From: an uncultured Sphingomonadaceae bacterium
GTDB lineage: Bacteria > Pseudomonadota > Alphaproteobacteria > Sphingomonadales > Sphingomonadaceae
Assembly (NCBI GenBank): GCA_938003725.1
Contig: CALKXX010000079.1
Location: 1 to 25,954, forward strand
DNA length: 25,954 nt
Direction: 5' to 3'
Shown: piece after piece, positions 1-6,576 of the stretch
How the letters are laid out: the number at the start of each line of letters is the position of its first letter
Numbering within the stretch: position 1 is the first letter of the stretch
Program-made: the position numbers and the translations under genes
Notes under the pieces: model-generated
What the model was told of the DNA's origin: nothing
The model's database searches: none
The model's input: the letters and a program-made list of their open reading frames with translations, nothing else

Positions 1-1123
1 AGCCTTCCGCCCAATTGATACCTTCGACAAAGGGTTGTGCGTTGATCAACTTGCCGTTGGTCCGGTCTATGACAAAGAAAAACCCGTTCTTCGGAGCGTG
101 ATACAGCACTTTGCGCATTTCGCCGTCCACTTCCAACTCGGCCTGAATGATATGCTGTGTCGCGGTATAATCCCAGTTCTCCCCGGGTATCTCTTGATAG
201 TGCCACAGATATTTTCCTGTGTCGGGTTCCACTGCGACCACCGAGGACAGGAACAGGTTGTCGCCTTCTCCGCCCGAGCGTAGGCCATGGTTCCACGGAT
301 TACCGTTGCCCACGCCGAAATAGAGTTGGTCGAGTTCCGCGTCATATACAATGCTGTCCCAAACCGTTCCGCCGCCCCCGGATTCCTTCCATTCACCATC
401 GCTCCAGGTTTTTGCCGCCGCTTTTTCAAAAATCTCGTCGCTGGCCGCACCGTCCGGTTTTCCTTCCGGATTGGGGACAGTGTAAAAGCGCCATTTCATC
501 GACCCGTCGCTAACGTCATATGCGGACAGATAACCCCGCACGCCAAATTCCGCGCCGCCATTGCCGATGATGACCATGTTCTTCACCACGCGCGGGGCCC
601 CCGTGATCGTATAGGGTTTGGAATTGTCGGTTGTCTGGGTTTCCCAGAGCCGTGCGCCGGTATTCGCGTCGAGGGCGATCAAGCGGCCATCGATGGTCCC
701 AAAAAACAGCTTTCCGCGATTGATGGCAACGCCGCGATTGACCACGTCACAACAGGCATCGACGGCTTTTTCGCCGGGTACTTCCGGGTCATAGGACCAC
801 AATTCTTCGCCGGTCTTCGCATCATAGGAAAATACCTTTGACCAGGCGGTAGAGATATACATTTTGCCGTCGATAACGACGGGGGTCGCCTCTTGACCGC
901 GGGCATCGGGTAAATCCTTGAACCAGGCGATACCCAGTTCACCGACGTTGCTCTCATTGATCTGATCGAGCGGACTATGACGTTGCTCTTTGGCGTCAAA
1001 ACCAATGTTGCTCCAATCGCTATTGGCGGTTTCGCCGCTGGTATCCGACGCGCCTGTATTCGGCTGTTGCTGACAAGCTGCCAGCAGACATAGGGCGGCT
1101 AAAATTCCAAATCGGCGCATCAT
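1..1123 (-). CDS. PQQ-dependent alcohol dehydrogenase (methanol/ethanol family), N-terminal 374 residues, 3' end off window
   Basis: This is a quinoprotein dehydrogenase that oxidises alcohols outside the cytoplasm using PQQ and a metal. The reading frame stays open from ATG 1123 to the window edge, so the C-terminus, and any fused cytochrome c domain, cannot be seen. The N-terminus is a lipoprotein-type signal with a Leu-Ala-Ala-Cys box at Cys17. Family hallmarks are the adjacent Cys124-Cys125 (the PQQ-stacking disulphide), Glu192 in GGAEFGVRGY, Asn275 in GNPWN and Asp318 in ENWDYT. Their spacing (83 and 43 residues) closely matches the metal ligands and catalytic Asp of methanol dehydrogenase. 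The residue two after Asp318 is Thr, not the Asp typical of lanthanide enzymes, so a calcium enzyme is inferred. It lies downstream of map on the same strand, with a 73-bp gap. Substrate is unknown. Confidence 0.93.
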   Translation of the reverse strand, partial: MMRRFGILAALCLLAACQQQPNTGASDTSGETANSDWSNIGFDAKEQRHSPLDQINESNVGELGIAWFKDLPDARGQEATPVVIDGKMYISTAWSKVFSYDAKTGEELWSYDPEVPGEKAVDACCDVVNRGVAINRGKLFFGTIDGRLIALDANTGARLWETQTTDNSKPYTITGAPRVVKNMVIIGNGGAEFGVRGYLSAYDVSDGSMKWRFYTVPNPEGKPDGAASDEIFEKAAAKTWSDGEWKESGGGGTVWDSIVYDAELDQLYFGVGNGNPWNHGLRSGGEGDNLFLSSVVAVEPDTGKYLWHYQEIPGENWDYTATQHIIQAELEVDGEMRKVLYHAPKNGFFFVIDRTNGKLINAQPFVEGINWAEG

Positions 1124-1163
1124 GATACTCTCCCATCGCCCGGCCTTTATAGGCCGCGACCAT

Positions 1164-1183
1164 TTTTAACTGACTAGCTAAAA
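1164..1183. promoter_or_regulatory. Imperfect palindrome upstream of the PQQ dehydrogenase
   Basis: The gap between map and the PQQ dehydrogenase holds TTTTAACTGACTAGCTAAAA, an imperfect inverted repeat: outer TTTTA/TAAAA and inner CT/AG pair, with mismatches in between. A second small hairpin (CGGCCT, 4-nt loop, AGGCCG) lies at 1141-1156, closer to the start codon, and has no T-run. Either could serve in regulating the dehydrogenase, but nothing in the window names a regulator. Confidence 0.25.
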
Positions 1184-1196
1184 TAGGGGCAGAAGG

Positions 1197-2030
1197 TCAA
1201 GCGCCGTTATAGGGCGGGTTGTCCAGTCCAGCGGGGCTTTTCGTGAATATCTCACAGCCGTCTTCGGTAATTCCGATGCTATGTTCAAACTGGGCGGATA
1301 GGGATCGGTCGCGGGTTACGGCGGTCCAGCCATCTTCCAGCATTTTGGTTGTATATTTACCGATATTTATCATCGGTTCGATGGTGAAGAACATACCGGG
1401 GCGTATTTCGGGACCGGTACCGGGCCGTCCGGCATGCACGACTTCCGGTGCATCATGGAACATCTGCCCCAGACCATGGCCGCAAAAATCGCGAACGACG
1501 CCGTATCTGTTCGCTTCCGCATGGCTCTGGATAGCGTGTGAAATATCGCCCATCCGGTTGCCCGGCTTTGCCTGTTCAATGCCTAGCATCAAGCATTCAT
1601 AAGTGACCTGCACCAGCTTGCTTGCCTTGACCGGTGTTTTTCCGACAAGGAACATGCGGCTGGTATCGCCGTGCCAGCCATCGACGATTACGGTGACGTC
1701 TATATTGACGATATCGCCTTCTTTCAGTTTTTTGTCACCGGGTATGCCGTGGCACACCACGTGATTGATTGAGGTGCAACAGCTATGGGTGAAGCCGCGA
1801 TAGCCCAATGTCGCTGGAACGGCACCTTCACGAAACGCATGCTGGCGGACCATATCATCGAGTGCGCCGGTCGTCACACCGGGAACCACATGTGGAACAA
1901 GACTGTCCAATATCTCGGCGGCCAATCGTCCGGCTTTGCGCATGCCGTCAAACCCGGCGGGGCCATGCAGTTTGATAGCACCTGTGCGGCTTTGTGGTGT
2001 TGCTTCTTCTACGGTCAGATATTCTGTCAT
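1197..2030 (-). CDS. map: Methionine aminopeptidase, type I
   Basis: This cytosolic dimetal enzyme removes the initiator Met from nascent proteins. At 277 residues it has the pita-bread fold metal ligands Asp111 (NIDVTV), Asp122 (GDTSR), His185 (GHGLG), Glu218 (TIEPM) and Glu249 (FEHS). His94 in the VCHGIP motif corresponds to the substrate-binding His of the E. coli enzyme. The N-terminal extension before MRKAGRLAAEIL resembles other sphingomonad Map proteins, which supports the ATG at 2030. No Shine-Dalgarno precedes this ATG; a TATATA box sits where the transcript would start at or very near the AUG (see findings). The gene is divergent from the MoaB-like gene and upstream of the PQQ dehydrogenase. 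Confidence 0.97.
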   Translation of the reverse strand: MTEYLTVEEATPQSRTGAIKLHGPAGFDGMRKAGRLAAEILDSLVPHVVPGVTTGALDDMVRQHAFREGAVPATLGYRGFTHSCCTSINHVVCHGIPGDKKLKEGDIVNIDVTVIVDGWHGDTSRMFLVGKTPVKASKLVQVTYECLMLGIEQAKPGNRMGDISHAIQSHAEANRYGVVRDFCGHGLGQMFHDAPEVVHAGRPGTGPEIRPGMFFTIEPMINIGKYTTKMLEDGWTAVTRDRSLSAQFEHSIGITEDGCEIFTKSPAGLDNPPYNGA

Positions 2031-2034
2031 GCGC

Positions 2035-2042
2035 TATATATA
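2035..2042 (-). promoter_or_regulatory. Candidate -10 element of a leaderless map promoter
   Basis: On the minus strand a TATATATA tract ends 4 bp before the map ATG. Taking TATATA at 2042-2037 as the -10 hexamer places +1 at 2030, the A of the start codon. The -35 region (TCGCAA at 2065-2060) is weak. No ribosome-binding site is visible between the tract and the ATG. Confidence 0.35.
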
Positions 2043-2095
2043 GAAAATTCATTCGCGCTTTGCGAGAGGTGATTTTTATCGCTAAGACGCCCTCC

Positions 2096-2854
2096 ATGAC
2101 CAAAGAGAAAATATGGACCGCCGCATTGATTGTGATTGGCGATGAAATCTTATCTGGCCGGACGCAGGACAAGAATATCGCGCAGGTAGCGAAATGGTTG
2201 AATGTGCAGGGAATTCGCCTCGGTGAAGTGCGGGTTATCGCGGACGATATGGACGCTATCGCTGAGGCAGTGAATATTTTGCGCGCGCGCAATGACTATT
2301 TGTTCACGACGGGTGGTATTGGACCCACCCATGACGATATTACGGTGGATGCGATCTCACAGGCGATCGGGGTCGATGTCGTCATCCATCCTACTGCAAG
2401 AGGGATTCTTGAACGATATTATGCGGATAAGGGCGGCGTAAATGAAGGCCGTTTGCGGATGGCCCGCGTGCCGGATGGCGCAGAATTGATCGAAAATAAA
2501 ATGTCTGGCGCGCCCGGCATCAAGATCGAGAATATGTTTCTTATGGCCGGTGTTCCCCATATCACCGCGGGAATGCTCGATGCACTTACCGGCTCGTTAG
2601 AGGGCGGAGCGCCCTTGCTATCGGCAACACTTGGTGCTTGGGCGCCGGAAAGTGAGATAGCCGATATCCTTCGCGGTGCAGAAAAGGCACATGAGGGTTG
2701 TCAGATCGGCAGCTATCCTTTCTTCCGAAATGGCACGGTGGGCGCAAATTTTGTTGTCCGTTCAACCGATGCAGATGGGCTGGAGGTCTGCCGAATAGCC
2801 CTTAAATCTGGCCTGGAAGCGGCGGGTTATGAGGTAACGGACGGCGGAATTTAG
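2096..2854 (+). CDS. MoaB/MogA-type molybdopterin-binding domain protein (CinA N-terminal domain only)
   Basis: This 252-residue protein starts with an IVIGDEILSGRTQDKN segment (about 12-27) and carries TTGGIGPTHDDIT at 71-83. These are the signature loops of the MoCF-binding fold shared by MoaB/MogA and the N-terminal half of CinA. The C-terminal nicotinamide-nucleotide deamidase domain of full-length CinA is absent, so a role in pyridine nucleotide repair by deamidation is not supported. Stand-alone proteins like this are commonly annotated as competence/damage-inducible protein A or molybdopterin-binding protein; the biochemical role is unclear. The frame stays open upstream to 1994, but ATG 2096 begins the conserved region closely. 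No strong ribosome-binding site is visible, and a GTG at 2069 is an alternative start. Confidence 0.88.
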   Translation: MTKEKIWTAALIVIGDEILSGRTQDKNIAQVAKWLNVQGIRLGEVRVIADDMDAIAEAVNILRARNDYLFTTGGIGPTHDDITVDAISQAIGVDVVIHPTARGILERYYADKGGVNEGRLRMARVPDGAELIENKMSGAPGIKIENMFLMAGVPHITAGMLDALTGSLEGGAPLLSATLGAWAPESEIADILRGAEKAHEGCQIGSYPFFRNGTVGANFVVRSTDADGLEVCRIALKSGLEAAGYEVTDGGI

Positions 2855-2866
2855 AATGTCGCTATG

Positions 2867-2896
2867 TTGACTTTCGCCTTGTGACAGTTATACGAT
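2867..2896 (+). promoter_or_regulatory. Predicted sigma70-type promoter of the DUF6356 gene
   Basis: TTGACT (2867-2872) is followed after 18 bp by TACGAT (2891-2896). This predicts a start near 2903, exactly where the 18-bp palindrome begins, and leaves a leader of about 34 nt before ATG 2937. Confidence 0.45.
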
Positions 2897-2902
2897 CTAT
2901 AA

Positions 2903-2920
2903 AATTTGTCCGGACAAATT
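2903..2920. promoter_or_regulatory. Perfect 18-bp palindrome, operator candidate
   Basis: AATTTGTCCGGACAAATT is an uninterrupted, perfect 9+9 inverted repeat lying 16 bp before the DUF6356 start codon, at or just after the predicted transcription start. This is a repressor-like position. It has no loop and no T-run, so it is not a terminator of the upstream MoaB-like gene. Confidence 0.6.
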
Positions 2921-2936
2921 ATTGGAGTATTAGTGA

Positions 2937-3191
2937 ATGTTCAAACGCCTATTTATTGATCACCCCCGCACGGTTGAAGAAACTTATGCCGAGCATTTTG
3001 TCTTTGCGGGTAGCTTTGGACTGAAAATGATCTGGGGGGGTATTGGTGCTGTTATCCACGCGATCATTCCCGGACTATGCATCACGGCGGGTAGTGAGAT
3101 GATCAAAACGCTCAACAAGACGATTGTCGATCAACGTGAGAGAAAGCGGGCCGCCACCGGCGAAATGCACAGCATCGAATATATTATTTGA
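2937..3191 (+). CDS. DUF6356 family small membrane-associated protein
   Basis: This 84-residue protein begins MFKRLFIDHPRTVEETYAEH, has a hydrophobic centre of about 30 residues (roughly 24-54) that could form one membrane segment or hairpin, and ends in a charged tail. The N-terminal Phe-x-x-His-Pro region and overall size match a small family of unknown function common in sphingomonads, which I recognise as DUF6356. A TTGGAG ribosome-binding site lies about 10 nt before ATG 2937. The gene is preceded by a promoter and a perfect palindrome, and it converges on ccmB with 6 bp between the stop codons. No biochemical function is known. Confidence 0.8.
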   Translation: MFKRLFIDHPRTVEETYAEHFVFAGSFGLKMIWGGIGAVIHAIIPGLCITAGSEMIKTLNKTIVDQRERKRAATGEMHSIEYII

Positions 3192-3197
3192 AGCCCG

Positions 3198-3848
3198 TCA
3201 TTCCCGCCCTGCTTTCAGGGCGGCACCGGCCGCAAATGGGGTGATCGCGACCAACAGCAAAGATACCGCACCCAAAAAGAGCAAAGCACTACCGCTTTGG
3301 TCCGATAGGCTTCCGGCACCAAATATGAGTAAGGGGATAGCTAGCGGGATGAGCAACAATCCGCCGAGTGCTCCTGCGCCTTTCAACCCCGCCGTCAATG
3401 CAGCGATCATGACAGCCAAGCCGGCAAGAGCAGGCGTGGCGATTGCTAGGCTCGCGAGTAATGTCCAGAGCGGATTGCCTTCCAGTCCCATCAATCCACT
3501 GGCGAGGAATGCGGCGAAGAGCAGCGGCGGACCAAAGGCCAGCCAGTGCGAGATCAGTCGTCCCAAGGCGATAAATTCGTCGGTCAATCCCCTTACGATC
3601 AATTGATCATGAACCCCGTTGTCAAGGTCAGGCTGTATCAGCCGATCCAGCGGCAATAGCGTCGCTAGCAAGGCGGCGATCCACAATATACCGCCGCCCG
3701 TCTGTAGCAATAAATCCCGGTCCGGCCCCACTGCAAAAGGAAATAGGGTGGCAGCAGAAAGGTAGAAAATGACCGGTAACCAGGTCCCGCCGCTCGCATA
3801 GCTTTGACGCACATCTCTCCAGATCAAGGCGCTTAGGGACGCGATCAT
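3198..3848 (-). CDS. ccmB: Haem exporter protein CcmB (cytochrome c maturation ABC permease)
   Basis: This 216-residue integral membrane protein has about six hydrophobic segments and the family's N-terminal pattern (short cytoplasmic helix with IWRDVRQSYASGG, then membrane helices). The cytoplasmic loop LPLDRLIQPDLDNGVHDQL is diagnostic for CcmB. It is the permease partner of CcmA in System I cytochrome c maturation, helping deliver haem to CcmE. Its ATG overlaps the ccmA stop by 4 bp (3845-3848), so the two are translationally coupled. ccmC to ccmI are not in the window. The last codons contain an 8-bp perfect hairpin at 3204-3223. Confidence 0.93.
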   Translation of the reverse strand: MIASLSALIWRDVRQSYASGGTWLPVIFYLSAATLFPFAVGPDRDLLLQTGGGILWIAALLATLLPLDRLIQPDLDNGVHDQLIVRGLTDEFIALGRLISHWLAFGPPLLFAAFLASGLMGLEGNPLWTLLASLAIATPALAGLAVMIAALTAGLKGAGALGGLLLIPLAIPLLIFGAGSLSDQSGSALLFLGAVSLLLVAITPFAAGAALKAGRE

Positions 3849-4483
3849 ATTGTTGATTCCAGTTGTTCCAGCGGCGCAAGCCTAACGGAAAGTTCGAAAT
3901 CAATCGGTAGCGGGATATGGCTAGCAGCCAGAATTGTGCCGCCATCGTCCAGATGGGCCTGCAATATCTTACCCATCAACTCCACCGAACTGGTGTCGAG
4001 GCCATTTGCCGGTTCGTCAAGCAACCAAAGCTTGGCATCTGTTTGATAAATTCGCGCCAATCGCGCCCGTTGGCGCTGACCGGTGGAAAAATAGCGAATG
4101 GGAACTTCGGATAAATGTTCAATCCCGGCTTTGCTTAAAGCCTCTTGGGTTGTTTGGACTGTGCGGCCATCTAACCTGGCCCAGAAACTCAACGCCTGCT
4201 CCAGTGATCGATGTTCATCTAGCGCCATTCGGTCATCACATAACGCCACAGAACCTGGCTTGTTGACGCGCCCGGAAAACGCATCAAGCAATCCCGCGAT
4301 AAGTCTCAATAAACTTGATTTTCCGACGCCATTGGGTCCAGTGAGTAGCCCTGCTTGTCCGGGTTTAAGCACGAAATTTAAGTCCCGAAACAGCATTTTA
4401 TCACCGCGAACGCAGCTTAACCCATCGGCAATCAAGTGATTGTCGATATCTTCCTGTAACGTGCTTGACGGCCCCGCGCTCAT
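3845..4483 (-). CDS. ccmA: Cytochrome c biogenesis ABC transporter ATP-binding protein CcmA
   Basis: This 212-residue ABC ATPase has Walker A GPNGVGKS at 49-56, the signature FSTGQRQR at 132-139 (the STGQ variant typical of CcmA in place of SGGQ) and Walker B LWLLDEP at 152-158. It acts on the cytoplasmic face with CcmB. ATP hydrolysis by the CcmAB complex releases holo-CcmE for haem transfer to apocytochromes. It is the first gene of a ccmA-ccmB pair with a 4-bp overlap. It is divergent from the pterin dehydratase gene, with 54 bp between the start codons. The start at 4483 is the first Met; no strong ribosome-binding site is seen. Confidence 0.95.
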   Translation of the reverse strand: MSAGPSSTLQEDIDNHLIADGLSCVRGDKMLFRDLNFVLKPGQAGLLTGPNGVGKSSLLRLIAGLLDAFSGRVNKPGSVALCDDRMALDEHRSLEQALSFWARLDGRTVQTTQEALSKAGIEHLSEVPIRYFSTGQRQRARLARIYQTDAKLWLLDEPANGLDTSSVELMGKILQAHLDDGGTILAASHIPLPIDFELSVRLAPLEQLESTI

Positions 4484-4537
4484 AGCACAGACTTAAGGCA
4501 CGAAACGTAGCCAAAGCCAAGTATGGAGATTAAAAAC

Positions 4538-4834
4538 ATGGTCGCGCAATTGACCGATACGGAAAGGCAGGATGCGCTGAAGGCGCTTCCCGACTGGGAT
4601 TATGATGCGAATCGTGACGCAATCAGCCGCAAATTTGAGTTTAGCGATTTTGCGGAAGCTTTTGCTTTTATGACGCGCGTTGCGATCCATGCGGAAAAGG
4701 CGGATCATCATCCCGAATGGTTCAATGTCTATAACAAGGTCGATATCACACTGACCACCCATGATGCCGGAACAAATGGCGGCTTGTCCAGACGTGACGT
4801 TGATCTAGCAAAAACGATTGAGAGTTTTCTGTAG
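4538..4834 (+). CDS. phhB: 4a-hydroxytetrahydrobiopterin dehydratase (pterin-4a-carbinolamine dehydratase)
   Basis: This small cytosolic enzyme dehydrates 4a-hydroxytetrahydropterin, recycling the cofactor of aromatic amino acid hydroxylases. The family motif is clear: AEKADHHPEW at 52-61 with His57-His58-Pro59, then Tyr65, VDITLTTH at 68-75 and Leu-Ser-x-x-Asp. ATG 4538 is chosen because GGAG (4525-4528) lies 9 nt upstream. An in-frame ATG at 4523 would add five residues but has no ribosome-binding site. The resulting 98 residues fit the usual family size. No phenylalanine hydroxylase is nearby. Confidence 0.95.
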   Translation: MVAQLTDTERQDALKALPDWDYDANRDAISRKFEFSDFAEAFAFMTRVAIHAEKADHHPEWFNVYNKVDITLTTHDAGTNGGLSRRDVDLAKTIESFL

Positions 4835-4842
4835 CGCCGGAT

Positions 4843-5697
4843 TCAGTTTTTGTCCGGCTGTTCGGTGGGCGATAATATATTGCCCAGATCACCCAATTCG
4901 ACCTGTTGTTTGCGCAAGCGTCCCGGCATCCAGCGGGCGGCAAAGGCCAATTGTTTTGCCATTTTGTTGACGGGTGTATGCACCTTGTCCTGATGAACTG
5001 CATCCCATGCCGCTGGCCCGATGATAGATACAGGGCTCACCAGTACACCGCTTTCCTCCAGCCGTTCCTTGCCGCTTTGATTCGTGCCTTCGACGACGTC
5101 CGATATGATATTCGTGTCGATAAAGCCGGGCATGAGAGAGCGGGATTTGATACCATATTTCCGAAACTCCAGATCGTGCGATTCCGCCAAACCCCGCACG
5201 GCAAATTTGGTGGCGCTATAGACGCTGAGATCCGCAACTCCGTATATGCCGGCGGCAGACGCGGTATACAGGACGCAGCTATCAGGCGTATTTTTTAGAA
5301 TCTCAAAACAAGCGCGTGTTCCGCTAATACAGCCGGTAAAGTTGATCGCGATCATCAGGTCGATGTCTTCATCAGTCATCTCTTCGATGGGGCCGCCTTC
5401 ACCGATCCCGGCATTGTTAAATAACACATGCATGTTGCCGCCAGTGACATTACTAAATTCGGCCACTGCGGATTTCCAGTTCGCCCGGTTGGTCACATCC
5501 AGTTTATGGATAGAGCTTTGGCCCTCGGGAATCATGGCAGCGGTTTCGGCCATGCCCGCTTCATTTATATCCGCAATACCAATGAACCATCCACGTCCGG
5601 CGAAATAACGGCCCACTTCGCGTCCCAGCCCGGATGCACCGCCGGTAATGAAAATCGTTTTTTGTCCGCTTTGATATGCCATGTTGGGTTCGTCCAT
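4843..5697 (-). CDS. Short-chain dehydrogenase/reductase, classical type
   Basis: This 284-residue SDR has the cofactor loop TGGASGLG at about 18-25, Asn-Asn-Ala-Gly at 94-97 and the catalytic set Ser147, Tyr160 and Lys164 (YSATK). An acidic residue after the second beta strand (IADINEAG) favours NAD(H). The C-terminus is longer than in FabG-type enzymes, with a basic hydrophobic stretch (NKMAKQLAFAARWMPGRLRK) that could be membrane-proximal. Substrate unknown. The first Met is at 5697; an internal ATG at 5682 is an alternative, and neither has a strong ribosome-binding site. It converges on the pterin dehydratase and is divergent from the ABC transporter operon. Confidence 0.93.
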   Translation of the reverse strand: MDEPNMAYQSGQKTIFITGGASGLGREVGRYFAGRGWFIGIADINEAGMAETAAMIPEGQSSIHKLDVTNRANWKSAVAEFSNVTGGNMHVLFNNAGIGEGGPIEEMTDEDIDLMIAINFTGCISGTRACFEILKNTPDSCVLYTASAAGIYGVADLSVYSATKFAVRGLAESHDLEFRKYGIKSRSLMPGFIDTNIISDVVEGTNQSGKERLEESGVLVSPVSIIGPAAWDAVHQDKVHTPVNKMAKQLAFAARWMPGRLRKQQVELGDLGNILSPTEQPDKN

Positions 5698-5705
5698 CTG
5701 CTATT

Positions 5706-5717
5706 TACATTGATGTA
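5706..5717. promoter_or_regulatory. Short palindrome upstream of the SDR, operator candidate
   Basis: TACAT-TG-ATGTA is a 5-2-5 inverted repeat starting 8 bp before the SDR start codon, in the divergent region shared with the ABC transporter operon. The form is similar to some TetR-type operators, but no regulator gene is adjacent. Confidence 0.3.
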
Positions 5718-5731
5718 TGTTCGAGCGGTTT

Positions 5732-5759
5732 TTGACAGGTTCGTCAAGAGCCGCATAAA
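5732..5759 (+). promoter_or_regulatory. Predicted sigma70-type promoter of the ABC transporter operon
   Basis: A perfect TTGACA (5732-5737) is followed after 16 bp by CATAAA (5754-5759), predicting a start near 5766 and a leader of about 37 nt to ATG 5803. Confidence 0.5.
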
Positions 5760-5802
5760 CGCGGTTGGACATCGACATCAAAGCGCGTCACTATGCCGGG
5801 CA

Positions 5803-6576
5803 ATGTCAGTTCCTGGTCCCCGCATAAAGATGCAAAATGTCAGCCGTCAATATGGCGCGCTGAAAGCCGTTGATGATGTAACGCTTGAAATTGAGTCGGG
5901 TAGCTTGGTGGCGCTGGTCGGCTTGTCAGGTTCAGGTAAGTCCACATTGCTAAAAATGATCAATCGGCTGGTCGATCCTACCGGCGGAGATATTCTGGTT
6001 GGCGGTGAAAATATTCTAAACTCCGACCCGCATATCCTACGCCGGCGGATCGGATATGTGTTTCAGAATATCGGATTGTTTCCGCATATGAATATAGCAC
6101 GCAATATCGCCATTGGATTGGAACTGGCGGGAGAAAGCGGCGCGGGCGATAAGCGCGTCGCAGAATTGCTCGACCTGGTCGAACTGCCGCAAGAAATGGC
6201 ACTGCGCGTTCCGGAACAACTGAGCGGGGGTCAGCAACAGCGTGTCGGCGTCGCTCGCGCTTTGGCAACGCGTCCCGGACTTATGCTGATGGACGAGCCA
6301 TTTGGTGCGCTTGACCCCGTCACGCGGGATAGTTTGGTGAGCCAATATAAGGCGCTGCATGAGAAACTTGGACTGACGACCATTATCGTCACGCATGACA
6401 TGGCAGAGGCGCTGTATCTGGCGGATCGCATTCTGGTGATGGAAGAGGGGCAGATAAAGGCGGATGCCACGCCTGCTGAAATGCTGTCGGGCGGGGCTGG
6501 CGACGAAGCCGAAGCATTAGTTGCTGTTCCGCGAGCGCAAGCGGCCCATTTAAGCCAGCTTGGCGGAAAAGCATGA
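5803..6576 (+). CDS. ABC transporter ATP-binding protein, osmoprotectant (OpuA/ProV/EgtV) type
   Basis: This 257-residue ATPase has Walker A GLSGSGKST at 40-48, Q-loop FQN near 87-89, signature LSGGQQQR at 140-147, Walker B LMLMDEP at 160-166 and the switch His in VTHD. The sequence after Walker A (KMINRLVDPTGGDILVGG) is typical of ATPases for glycine betaine, choline and related quaternary amines. No C-terminal CBS pair is present, as the protein ends soon after the ATPase core. The frame is open far upstream, but ATG 5803 best fits the domain start; ATG 5830 is possible. Its last 4 bases overlap the start of the permease/binding-protein gene, so the two are co-translated and surely form one importer. 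Confidence 0.93.
   Translation: MSVPGPRIKMQNVSRQYGALKAVDDVTLEIESGSLVALVGLSGSGKSTLLKMINRLVDPTGGDILVGGENILNSDPHILRRRIGYVFQNIGLFPHMNIARNIAIGLELAGESGAGDKRVAELLDLVELPQEMALRVPEQLSGGQQQRVGVARALATRPGLMLMDEPFGALDPVTRDSLVSQYKALHEKLGLTTIIVTHDMAEALYLADRILVMEEGQIKADATPAEMLSGGAGDEAEALVAVPRAQAAHLSQLGGKA

Noticed and set aside
1219..1602. Plus-strand open frame opposite map
   Set aside because: It is the antisense shadow of a clearly conserved gene, and has no ribosome-binding site or family features.
2096..2854. Possible full-length CinA nicotinamide-nucleotide amidase
   Set aside because: Only the N-terminal MoCF-binding domain is present; the deamidase domain is missing and no remnant follows.
5428..5802. 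Long N-terminal extension of the ABC ATPase frame
   Set aside because: It overlaps the SDR on the other strand and the shared promoter region; the ATPase domain begins near ATG 5803.
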